Shown here in pieces: positions 8,861-16,592 of a stretch of 64,000 nt of DNA. The stretch spans positions 34,642 through 98,641 of the forward strand of contig CALUIN010000005.1 in assembly GCA_944320745.1 (NCBI GenBank). The letters are read 5' to 3'. Under the pieces are notes generated by a model that saw only the letters and a list, made by a program, of their open reading frames with translations, did not search any database and was not told the origin of the DNA. Each line of letters starts with the position of its first letter. The first letter of the stretch is position 1. Origin of the DNA: an uncultured Alloprevotella sp. GTDB taxonomy: Bacteria > Bacteroidota > Bacteroidia > Bacteroidales > Bacteroidaceae. A program made the translations under genes and the position numbers.

Positions 8861-9529
8861 TCAATACACGAATCCGCTCTGCCGGCTGAAATACGGAGCG
8901 TCGTGCGGCAGATCTTTTACGGGCTTTGCCGGAACGCCGGCATACAGTTTCCAAGGCTCGGAGTAATCACGTGTCAGCACGGCACCTGCCCCCAGGACGG
9001 AACAGGCCGGCAACCGCGCTCCGCCAAGGATTTTCACGCCGGTGCCGATGAAGCAATAATCGCCTATGCGGATGGGCCGGCTGTCCTGCCGGTTGCGGTA
9101 AATGTCTATTGAATGGGTCAGGAACTGGGAGCCGTAGCCCGCTATCGTAACGTAGCGGCCTATGGCGACCGAGTCCGTGCAGTCTATGTGGTGCTGCTTC
9201 GTGATGGCCGATTCGTCGCCGAGCAGCAGCTCGGGCCTGCGGTCCGGCTGGTGGGCGAAGTGGCGCGAACCCGTATGCAGGGGAAAACCTGTAATCCAGT
9301 TGCCGCGGACGATGACGGAGCCTTTGCCCATCACCATGCGCTCCAGGTGGATGGCGCAGTTGAAGTGGCCGATACGCGCCCCCTCGCGCATCACCAGGTG
9401 GCGGGGGAATACGTAGGAAAAGCCGATGCGCGCCGACGGATGCAGCTCGTAGCCGTAGAACCGCACGAGGCAGAAGCGCTTCAGCCGCCACGGCAGCAGC
9501 AGGACCAGCAGGTTGCAGAAGGTTTTCAT
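8861..9529 (-). CDS. Hexapeptide-repeat acyltransferase
   Basis: This 222-aa protein begins MKTFCNLLVLLLPWRLKRFC and carries left-handed beta-helix repeats from about residue 30 (HPSARIGFSYVFPRHL) to 195 (CSVLGAGAVLTRDY), with VTIAGYGSQFLTHS near the middle. It should acylate, most likely acetylate, a sugar of the repeat unit. The frame runs further upstream in out-of-frame sequence of the neighbour gene; the ATG at 9527-9529 gives the expected N-terminus and overlaps the neighbour's stop by 4 bp (ATGA). It is more distant from WcaF than the gene at 6855-7394. The acceptor is unknown. Confidence 0.87.
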   Translation of the reverse strand: MKTFCNLLVLLLPWRLKRFCLVRFYGYELHPSARIGFSYVFPRHLVMREGARIGHFNCAIHLERMVMGKGSVIVRGNWITGFPLHTGSRHFAHQPDRRPELLLGDESAITKQHHIDCTDSVAIGRYVTIAGYGSQFLTHSIDIYRNRQDSRPIRIGDYCFIGTGVKILGGARLPACSVLGAGAVLTRDYSEPWKLYAGVPAKPVKDLPHDAPYFSRQSGFVY

Positions 9530-10515
9530 TCCGACAGATTCCGATAAATATCCACATACTGCCGGGCCACGGCGTCGGGACTGTAGCGCCGCACGTTCTC
9601 CCGCCCCTTCCGCACGAGCGCGCCGCGGTAGTCGCGGTCGCGGATGACGCGCAGGTAGGCCCGCCGCATGTCGTCCACGGAGTAGGGGTCGACCAGCGCG
9701 GCCGCACCGCCGGCCACCTCGCGCATGGGCGAGAGGTCGGAAGTGACGACCACGCGGCCCACGGCCTGGCCCTCGATGACGGGCATCCCGAACCCCTCGG
9801 ACAGGGAGGGAAAGCTGACGATGTCGGCCCGGCGGTACTCCTCCGCCATCTGCCCGTCGTCCAGGTCGTGCGCGCAGGAGTAGTTCACGCGCTTCTCCCT
9901 GAGGAGCCGCGCCATGTCCGCGCTCAAGCTGCCGACGACGCGCAGGTGGCAGGGAATGCCCTCCAGCGCCCGGACCGTCCGCTCCAGATTCTTCCGCCCG
10001 AGTGTCCCGACATGCAGAATCACGGGACAGGAATCGTTGAAAGCCTTCTCGCAAAAGCGGAACCGGTCGTCGACGGGATTCGGAATGACCGCGACCCGCT
10101 CTGCGGGCAGCCAAATCTGTTCCAGAACTTGCCGGCGGGCAAAGTCCGAAATAAAGACCACATAGGCCGCACGCTTCAGGGAAGAGATGTACAGCCATTT
10201 CCAGAGTCTCTTCTTCACCCCGGCCAGACGGTGGTAATACATGATGTCGTGCACCGTGACCACAGTCCTGCGGCCCCGCAGGAACCACAACAGGTAATGC
10301 ACGTCGCCCGTGATGTGATTCAGCTCGCCCCGCCGCTGACGGCGCAGGGCATAAAGGCCGTTTCTCAGGATCGACGGCAAGCCGGCAAACGGAGACGGCA
10401 GGTACGTGCGCCTTATGGAAAGCGTCCGCCCCACCCGCTCCGCAACGGTGTGGAAAACGGTCTGGATGGAGTAGCCGGCCCGGATGTTTCTGAAATAATA
10501 ATTCACGCCAAGCAT
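9526..10515 (-). CDS. Family 4 glycosyltransferase (GT4, Bacteroides EPS type)
   Basis: This 329-aa GT-B enzyme begins MLGVNYYFRNIRAGYSI. Diagnostic segments are VTVHDIMYYHRLAG, VVFISDFARRQV, VAVIPNPVDDRF, ILHVGTLGRKN and FPSLSEGFGMPVIEGQAVG. The ATG at 10513-10515 is preferred over the longer open frame because everything upstream lies antisense-like within the next gene and does not resemble the family. The gap to the upstream ligase/polymerase gene is 5 bp, and the stop overlaps the acyltransferase start by 4 bp. It adds one sugar to the lipid-linked repeat; identity unknown. Confidence 0.9.
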   Translation of the reverse strand: MLGVNYYFRNIRAGYSIQTVFHTVAERVGRTLSIRRTYLPSPFAGLPSILRNGLYALRRQRRGELNHITGDVHYLLWFLRGRRTVVTVHDIMYYHRLAGVKKRLWKWLYISSLKRAAYVVFISDFARRQVLEQIWLPAERVAVIPNPVDDRFRFCEKAFNDSCPVILHVGTLGRKNLERTVRALEGIPCHLRVVGSLSADMARLLREKRVNYSCAHDLDDGQMAEEYRRADIVSFPSLSEGFGMPVIEGQAVGRVVVTSDLSPMREVAGGAAALVDPYSVDDMRRAYLRVIRDRDYRGALVRKGRENVRRYSPDAVARQYVDIYRNLSE

Positions 10516-10520
10516 AGCTG

Positions 10521-11864
10521 TTATGGTTTGGCCTGCGATGTGCGGACGGCGCTTAGCGCGAAGCCGCCGGCCAGCACGCAAAAACCGAGATTCGCAGGTA
10601 TGGCCCACTGGCCTTGAGGCACGGTCAGCATCATGCCTGCCGCCATCATCCACGGCAGGAGGTCCGCCCGCTCCGTCAGCCGCATGTAGGCATGCCTCAA
10701 CATATCCAGAGAAAACAAGAGACGGACGCCGATAATGACAAGACCGAGGATAAATCCGCACTCGCCGATGACACGCTGCCACTCTACCTCTCCGTTAAAA
10801 CCGAAGGCATACATGTCCCCGCCCATAAGGCTGGCTCCGGCGTTCGTCCCCAGTCCGAGTCCGTAGCCGAATACGGGCACGCCGGCCCCGCCGAAGAGGG
10901 CTTCCAGGTAACCGCCGAAATAGCGGTTGCCAATGACGCCCCTGGCCAGCCCTCCCTCGGCCTCGTTGGCCGATTCGAAACGGGCATTGAATACTTCCAT
11001 GCTGGTATCGGCTATGCCGGAATAGCCCAGCAGGGCTACCGCCGCTATTCCCGCGAGGACAAAGAGCACAACCCTGTTGCGCCACTCCGGCTTCAGGACC
11101 GCAGCCAGCAGCAGAAAAGCGACGAACACCGTGGACTGAAACAAGTTTGTCCGCGAAATGGATGTCGGGATGGCTATCAGATAGCAGACCAGAACGAGTG
11201 CCAGCGCCCAGCCGTTCATGCGGTTCCGCTCGTCCAGGGTCCTGTTTGCCGCCAGGTAATAAAGCATGGAACAGCCCACGATGCCTTGGAACGCGACATA
11301 GCCGGAAGTGAAGGAGAACGTACCGGGCGGCCGCATATAGCCCATGGCGCCGCCGAACCCGGCTGTCCCCTCGCCGCCCACGCCGATATTGACCCATGCC
11401 GTATCGGGAGAATAGAACTGAACGACGACCAACAGGGTCATCGGAACGGAGAGGTACAGAAAGAAGCGCAGCATCCGCAAGAGTTCGTCCCGCGCCAGGA
11501 CTTTGCCTATCACGAGAATCATGGGAAAGTGGAAGAAATAAATGCGCCAGCCAAAGAGGGCTACCAGCAGATTGTGGTGCCCCGCTACGAGGGTCAGGAA
11601 GAAAGACAGGGTGGCGGCTATCATCATCACCCTGAAATATGGCGAGACGAACCACTTGCGCCGCAGTCCTTCTACCACCAGCCATATCGCGATAGGGTCC
11701 CGCACGACGAGCAGCGGCGTCGCCAACGACGGCAGCACCCATTTGCGAAGCGCGCCCTCGAACACAAGCAGGATGACGTATAGCCAGACGGCATAACGAT
11801 AAACATTATACGTAGGACAAGCCGTCGCATTTTTATCAGCAACCCATTCCATCTGTTTTTTCAA
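10521..11864 (-). CDS. Wzy-/O-antigen-ligase-like polytopic membrane protein
   Basis: This 447-aa protein has about ten hydrophobic segments, for example VWLYVILLVFEGALRKW (about 26-42), MMIAATLSFFLTLVAG and VLFVLAGIAAVALLG. A large periplasmic loop (about 290-380, DTSMEVFNARFESANEAEG onward) holds the polar, Arg-containing segments expected of Wzy polymerases and WaaL ligases. It most likely polymerises lipid-linked repeat units on the periplasmic side of the inner membrane. Sequence alone does not separate polymerase from ligase, but this is the only such protein in the locus, so polymerase is favoured. It overlaps the upstream glycosyltransferase by 4 bp. Confidence 0.78.
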   Translation of the reverse strand: MKKQMEWVADKNATACPTYNVYRYAVWLYVILLVFEGALRKWVLPSLATPLLVVRDPIAIWLVVEGLRRKWFVSPYFRVMMIAATLSFFLTLVAGHHNLLVALFGWRIYFFHFPMILVIGKVLARDELLRMLRFFLYLSVPMTLLVVVQFYSPDTAWVNIGVGGEGTAGFGGAMGYMRPPGTFSFTSGYVAFQGIVGCSMLYYLAANRTLDERNRMNGWALALVLVCYLIAIPTSISRTNLFQSTVFVAFLLLAAVLKPEWRNRVVLFVLAGIAAVALLGYSGIADTSMEVFNARFESANEAEGGLARGVIGNRYFGGYLEALFGGAGVPVFGYGLGLGTNAGASLMGGDMYAFGFNGEVEWQRVIGECGFILGLVIIGVRLLFSLDMLRHAYMRLTERADLLPWMMAAGMMLTVPQGQWAIPANLGFCVLAGGFALSAVRTSQAKP

Positions 11865-13102
11865 CCTTTTGACAGCCTCCGCCTGATAGCCTCCGCCAAT
11901 TCATTTTCATAAAGACTCCACGGCCTTTGCGCCGCCGTATTCAAGGCGGCCCGCCCGATCTCTTCCAACCGCTCCCTTTCCTCTAATATTTGCCTTATCT
12001 TGTCCTTCAATTCTACGGTAGACGCCGGCTTTACCAACCAGCCGTTTTCTCCATCTTTGATAAAATTCAACCCGCAAGTACTTTCCGTCGTAAGAACCGG
12101 CGTGCCTTGCGACATGGATTCTGTAACGACCATGCCAAAACCTTCAAACAAAGAAGGGAAAATCAACACATCGCTTTCCGCCATCAGACGAAGAAGGTCT
12201 TGATGAAAGAGTTGAGGAATATGCTTGTGCAACGCCAACTCCGCCCGTAAATCCGGACATTTATCAATCTCGCCGTCGCCCACTACGGTGAGATTGATAT
12301 ACTCGCAAAAAGGCTTCACGCTTTCAAACAAATAGCTCAACCCCTTACTTTGCACCAAACGACCGACGAATAAAAAATCCAGTTTCCGATTTCTGGCGTC
12401 TCTATATTTCCTATGACGATTCACCGGAGGGAATCCATATGGTACTACGTCAATGGTAGCATTCATCTTATAAGGAAAATCCTTCAATATAGATTCTTTC
12501 GTAAAGGAACTGGCGACAAAAATATGATCGGCCATCAACAATTCCTGGTCCTTCCGCGCCAATTTCTCTTTAGAATCATCATATATGCCTAAAATAGCAG
12601 CCCAACCGGGATGCTTTTCTCTTTCGCTTGCCAACAACCGCTGGTAAGTCCTCCAATGAATAATGGGCAAATCAAACAGACATTTTATGCCATCTGACTT
12701 TGCTTGCCTGAATGAGTAGTAGGCCCCTTCATCATAAGCATAAACTGCGCATATCCCTTTCCTGTTCCGATGAATATAGCGGGCAACGGTCTTATCAAGT
12801 TCATGATAAACATAGTCCACGGTTATTCCCTGGAACCAATGCACGTACCGATTGGCTATTCTCAGTATTTCCTTCACTGGATGAAGCCGGGTAAAAGGTT
12901 TCAACCCGGCTGGCAATGTTCTCTTCATCAACAAGTTCAACGGCCTGAGCCTGGCCAGCCGTTCCGACAGGCTGCCTTGGAAGCAGGCTACACAGGTATG
13001 GAAACTTTGCAACATGCCGTTGGCATACAAGCCCAAGACGGCGTGGCGCGTATTTTCATTCCCTGTAGGATGCTCTATCAATACTTTTTTCCGGCCATCC
13101 AT
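11861..13102 (-). CDS. Family 4 glycosyltransferase
   Basis: This 413-aa GT-B enzyme has a C-terminal donor-binding domain with LDFLFVGRLVQSKGL, INLTVVGDGEI and FPSLFEGFGMVVTESMSQG, followed by GENGWLVKP. The N-terminus (MDGRKKVLIEHPTGNENTRH) resembles the group of GT4 enzymes that lack a simple Rossmann GGxG start. The start overlaps the upstream acyltransferase by 25 bp, and the stop overlaps the polymerase gene by 4 bp. From about here to 16.6 kb the DNA is noticeably AT-richer than the core genome, which suggests separate acquisition. Sugar specificity is unknown. Confidence 0.9.
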   Translation of the reverse strand: MDGRKKVLIEHPTGNENTRHAVLGLYANGMLQSFHTCVACFQGSLSERLARLRPLNLLMKRTLPAGLKPFTRLHPVKEILRIANRYVHWFQGITVDYVYHELDKTVARYIHRNRKGICAVYAYDEGAYYSFRQAKSDGIKCLFDLPIIHWRTYQRLLASEREKHPGWAAILGIYDDSKEKLARKDQELLMADHIFVASSFTKESILKDFPYKMNATIDVVPYGFPPVNRHRKYRDARNRKLDFLFVGRLVQSKGLSYLFESVKPFCEYINLTVVGDGEIDKCPDLRAELALHKHIPQLFHQDLLRLMAESDVLIFPSLFEGFGMVVTESMSQGTPVLTTESTCGLNFIKDGENGWLVKPASTVELKDKIRQILEERERLEEIGRAALNTAAQRPWSLYENELAEAIRRRLSKG

Positions 13103-13686
13103 ACTTTCCAGTATAACTTTAAGTCACCGCTCAATAAAGACGGGATAACCAATTTATCATGGACACATTTTCTTTGCTTCAATACTTGTGCCGGATTTCC
13201 GCTCATGACGCACATCGGCGGCACGTCCCTTACGACAACAGCCCCGGCTCCGATAACAGCCCCGCGGCCGATTCTGCGACACGACGGAAGTATCAGCGCG
13301 TTTGAAGCTATCCACACGTAATCCTCTATTTCAATCCCGTAATGCTTGTGCTCCCATTCCGGCGAATCAATGCAATGGCTTGTCGTTATGATTTCGCTGT
13401 CGTTGCTGATAATGACATGACTGCCAATTTTTACAGGCGAGCGCAGATCCAATTTATAAGAGCCGATGGATGTATCGTCCCCGACGGTCAGATTCCGGTT
13501 TGCCCTTTTTGCCAGTTGCCTTAAAATAATCGTGTCCTTGCCTATTTGTGCGCCCTTTCTCCGGGCTTTTCTTCGGGCCAACTCTTGACGGCACCATATC
13601 TTCAGCCGTGGATACAATCCGGCTAAGAAATGAGAAAGAGAACGTTGGCTGATATGCTTATAATAAATACAGGAATGATCTATCAT
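13078..13686 (-). CDS. Hexapeptide acyltransferase (WbbJ/VatB-like)
   Basis: This 202-aa protein has beta-helix hexapeptides from about residue 45 (GAQIGKDTIILRQLA) to 165. The active-site region SHCIDSPEWEHKHYG and the terminal IGAGAVVVRDVPPMCVMSGNPAQVL are typical of sugar O-acetyltransferases of capsule clusters. It is the third acyltransferase of the locus. The C-terminus overlaps the next gene by 25 bp, longer than the usual 4 bp. A 62-bp gap separates it from the upstream glycosyltransferase gene; the upstream edge of that gap carries one copy of a 20-bp direct repeat. Confidence 0.88.
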   Translation of the reverse strand: MIDHSCIYYKHISQRSLSHFLAGLYPRLKIWCRQELARRKARRKGAQIGKDTIILRQLAKRANRNLTVGDDTSIGSYKLDLRSPVKIGSHVIISNDSEIITTSHCIDSPEWEHKHYGIEIEDYVWIASNALILPSCRRIGRGAVIGAGAVVVRDVPPMCVMSGNPAQVLKQRKCVHDKLVIPSLLSGDLKLYWKVWMAGKKY

Positions 13687-13732
13687 CTCTACTCGATTAA
13701 AAATCTATCTTTCGCCTCCTGTCTATGAAGGA

Positions 13733-13752
13733 CACGGCCGCGAAGTACTCAT
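13733..13752. repeat. 20-bp direct repeat, left copy
   Basis: CACGGCCGCGAAGTACTCAT differs at one base from 15306-15325. The pair flanks the family 2 glycosyltransferase gene and the pseudogene remnants. The left copy overlaps the stop codon of that glycosyltransferase. Confidence 0.8.
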
Positions 13753-14831
13753 GTTTTATCTGCTGCCTTCTGCGGATTTTGGGACACAGACAGCAAATAA
13801 TCATAAACCTTTTTATCCCTGCCTCTGCTCATTCTCCACAAGGAACGGGTGAACAAGATAAGCATCAACGCACATCTCTTGCACGGGACAGAAGTTCGTG
13901 AACGGATGATTGTTAAGATAAGGCTTTCGTATCTGGTTGTCAGTTTCACCCCTTGTCCTTTCCAGAACCCGACTTCTTCGGCAAACACTTTGTTTCCGTT
14001 CTTGCATGAACACTCCGTCGCGTGCAACCTGTTACTATACACGAAGGTCCGTAATAAATCTTGATAATAATCCGCCGGAAACGACCATCTCTCATTCAGC
14101 CGGGCGAGACTTCTTCTGAAAGAATTGGATATTTCCATATACTCAGCATACGAATGCCCCAAACTGGAAAGCTTTTTCCTCCCCAAATTATCAAAGACTC
14201 GATATTGATAGCCAGCCGTATCTGTGACAAGCAACGTTTCTGCCAGAGAATAATATTGGAAAACGAACAAATGATCCTCGTTTATGGATAACTTCTCGTT
14301 GAAACGTATTCCGTGATTCCGGATTATGGACAGCTTATACAATTTTCCCCAAGGATAACCGTTGGCTTTCAGATTCTGGCGTAGGAACTCGGTACGTATG
14401 TCCGGCACCAAGCAACAATATGCCTCTCGGTATCTCGTAGAAGAAAACACCTTTCCATAGACGTTGAAATGCCAGCCAGAGATATAGAAATCCGCATCGT
14501 ATTTGTCCACTTGGAAATCAGAAAGGAAACCCGGTTCCAACCAATCGTCGGCATCGACAAAACAAAGATATTCTCCCTTGGCCGCCGCCATCCCTACATT
14601 CCGTGCAGAAGAAACGCCCCCATTCTGTTTATGAATGACAGAGATCCTTGAATCCCTGCCAACATAACCTTCACAGATGTCGCCCGACCGGTCCGTACTA
14701 CCGTCATCTACTAAAATAAGCTGCCAGTCCGGGTATGTCTGCCTTAATATGCTGTCAACGCATTGTGACAAAAATTCTTCCGCATTATAGACAGGTATGA
14801 CTATTGAGATCATGACAGTCTTATTGTTCAT
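13749..14831 (-). CDS. Family 2 glycosyltransferase
   Basis: This 360-aa GT2 enzyme has the classic N-terminal region: ISIVIPVYNAEEFLSQCV, LILVDDGSTDRSGDIC, GGVSSARNVGMAAA and the metal-binding LCFVDADDW at about residue 95. The C-terminal 120 residues are variable, with a basic, partly hydrophobic tail that may contact the membrane. Its ATG (14829-14831) overlaps the stop codon of an upstream, now truncated reading frame (ATGA), as if it had once been coupled to an intact gene. DNA is AT-rich compared with the flanks. Confidence 0.92.
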   Translation of the reverse strand: MNNKTVMISIVIPVYNAEEFLSQCVDSILRQTYPDWQLILVDDGSTDRSGDICEGYVGRDSRISVIHKQNGGVSSARNVGMAAAKGEYLCFVDADDWLEPGFLSDFQVDKYDADFYISGWHFNVYGKVFSSTRYREAYCCLVPDIRTEFLRQNLKANGYPWGKLYKLSIIRNHGIRFNEKLSINEDHLFVFQYYSLAETLLVTDTAGYQYRVFDNLGRKKLSSLGHSYAEYMEISNSFRRSLARLNERWSFPADYYQDLLRTFVYSNRLHATECSCKNGNKVFAEEVGFWKGQGVKLTTRYESLILTIIRSRTSVPCKRCALMLILFTRSLWRMSRGRDKKVYDYLLSVSQNPQKAADKT

Positions 14832-15004
14832 TCAGAATCAGCCAAAGAAGAAGAAAGGAAGGCTTCTGATTCAGTTCTTCTTGCATTCAGCAGAATATTA
14901 ACTTTCTCATAATCAATCGCAGTATATACCGGTATATCAGCCTTCCCGATTTGCCTATCTCGCAGTCCGAGACTTTCCAACAATGATAAAGCCCTGGCGC
15001 GCAC
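14828..15004 (-). pseudogene. C-terminal remnant of a polysaccharide pyruvyl transferase
   Basis: A frame closed upstream by TGA (15005-15007) encodes 58 residues (including ALSLLESLGLRDRQIGKADI, then YEKVNILLNARRTESEAFL) ending at TGA 14828-14830. It aligns by eye with the C-terminus of the intact pyruvyl transferase at 15423-16592, which has IYSILNDLNLTHRII and LVNNFLASQREEGLDFLKSA. The frame has no catalytic portion and ends in a 4-bp ATGA overlap with the next gene. It is read as the tail of a second pyruvyl transferase whose 5' part was deleted. Confidence 0.7.
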
Positions 15005-15422
15005 TCAGCCACAAATCAATTGGCAGGACGTAAACGCGTGATTTATATAATTACTTCACTGCTTGAAAAGCTTCCGGCGCACAATTTAATACCCGAAAAC
15101 GGCATTGACACATTACTACCGCTGCAAACAATGCGAGACTTGTCTATCCTAATTACGGTAAAATTCATCCATGCAGAAAGGACACTTTTTCATGTGCTGT
15201 CCAACCCTTGCAATGCTGTTCTTGAACCATCTGTCTATGTAATTCCCGTCACAGATATATATGCTTCAATCTTGTATCCACTATCAAACATCCGCCTTAT
15301 GAAACCACGGCAGCGAAGTACTCATATTGCCACAGAAATATGCCATCATATCCGGCATATATATTGCTACATTCTATAAAGAATATCAGCACGTCATTTT
15401 ACTCCCATGAAGAAATCCTCTG
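15005..15422 (-). pseudogene. Decayed coding remnants, unrecognised
   Basis: No intact gene is present. On the minus strand there are short frames that look like pieces of proteins. One (15149-15265) contains CDGNYIDRWFKNSIARVGQ and then KKCPFCMDEFYRN before TAG. Another (about 15300-15370) contains YDGIFLWQYEYFAA. They lie in different frames with stops between them. I do not recognise the family. The region is AT-rich and contains the right copy of the 20-bp direct repeat (15306-15325). Confidence 0.5.
15306..15325. repeat. 20-bp direct repeat, right copy
   Basis: CACGGCAGCGAAGTACTCAT matches 13733-13752 at 19 of 20 positions in the same orientation, 1573 bp away. Weaker similarity continues to the left (TATGAAGGACACGG versus TATGAAACCACGG). 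Confidence 0.8.
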
Positions 15423-16592
15423 TTAATTAATAGCCCCGTCTCTCAACGCGCTTTTCAAGAAATCCAATCCTTCTTCTCGTTGCGAGGCCAAAAAATTATT
15501 GACAAGATTCCAATTCAATGGCTCCTTCATGATTTTGTCAAGGACTTCCTTATCAAACTCGTCTATAATTCTATGTGTCAGATTCAAGTCATTCAATATG
15601 GAATAGATTCGTGAGTTTTGTCCATCAACACTTTTATCCCTAACCAAAGTAATAAAAGGGGAATTGAAATTCAAAGCGAATAACATACCATGGTATGAGG
15701 ACGTAATCACAAGTTCCGCATTCAATATATCTGACAACCACATTTCTATTGTCGGATTATACGCCGCCTTTTTATCAATAAAACGAGCGGATGAAACATA
15801 TTTCACTTCATATTCCTTCTCCTCTAAATAATCTATAATCTTATACACGATCTTATTTCTCTCATCGTTAGTAAGCAGATAAATGACAGCGGATTTCTTC
15901 CTATTATTTCCAATATTAATAGGCTCCAATTTCAATTGTTTAATCCAATCCGTTCGGCTTAATAGCACTGTCGGATCTGCGGTCCATTTCACGTGATTTA
16001 CACCCAATGACTTGCAGAGTTCTATGCCTGACTGTTCGCGCACGCCTATGGCCTTAAAATGCGACAATGAATTACGAAAAATGTCCACTTCCTCATCTTT
16101 CAAAGCATTTCTGGCGAAACTTGCGGCATAAGCAATGCGCGGCTTAGAGTTAGGAACAAAATCTAAAAGAAAGACCTTTTTTCTATTCAGTGTTCCCCAT
16201 TCTCCCCATACTTGGTCGCTCCCTGTTATAAACACATCCGCCTGAGGACAATTTTCACACAAATCCTCGTAAGAATTATATACATCTTCCGAATAAGCCA
16301 AATACTTCCGAGTAAAAAGCCGGAACCCTCGATCTACTTTCTTTTCATTTATACCAACTATGCGATGAATGATTTTCGATATACTATTTTTATCACTTAC
16401 GACTCGCTTTATTTTTTTTAGAATGGTATCGTCATTTTTTACATCCGACGAAGTATAACGAATAATATAAGGAGAAAAGCCCATCCTGCGCAGTACTACA
16501 GATAAAGCATAAGACTGCAGTATCTGGCCATAATTTACTGGCGACCCCCAAATTGTTGTTATTCCAATTTTTTTATTTCCTTGCATTTTCAA
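15423..16592 (-). CDS. Polysaccharide pyruvyl transferase family protein
   Basis: This 389-aa protein should add a pyruvate ketal (donor phosphoenolpyruvate) to a sugar of the repeat unit, giving the polymer negative charge. Family signatures are the N-terminal GSPVNYGQILQSYAL, the central FITGSDQVWGEWG and PRIAYAASFAR, VREQSGIELCKSLGV with TADPTVLL, and ITSSYHGMLFALNFNSPF near residue 300. An ATG two codons later (MQGNKK) is also possible. Its start overlaps the wzc-like gene by 4 bp. Of the genes in the locus this one is visibly the most AT-rich. Confidence 0.92.
   Translation of the reverse strand: MKMQGNKKIGITTIWGSPVNYGQILQSYALSVVLRRMGFSPYIIRYTSSDVKNDDTILKKIKRVVSDKNSISKIIHRIVGINEKKVDRGFRLFTRKYLAYSEDVYNSYEDLCENCPQADVFITGSDQVWGEWGTLNRKKVFLLDFVPNSKPRIAYAASFARNALKDEEVDIFRNSLSHFKAIGVREQSGIELCKSLGVNHVKWTADPTVLLSRTDWIKQLKLEPINIGNNRKKSAVIYLLTNDERNKIVYKIIDYLEEKEYEVKYVSSARFIDKKAAYNPTIEMWLSDILNAELVITSSYHGMLFALNFNSPFITLVRDKSVDGQNSRIYSILNDLNLTHRIIDEFDKEVLDKIMKEPLNWNLVNNFLASQREEGLDFLKSALRDGAIN

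Noticed and set aside
15020-15379. 119-codon plus-strand ORF in the decayed region
   Set aside because: No resemblance to any family, opposite to all neighbours, and antisense to recognisable protein remnants.
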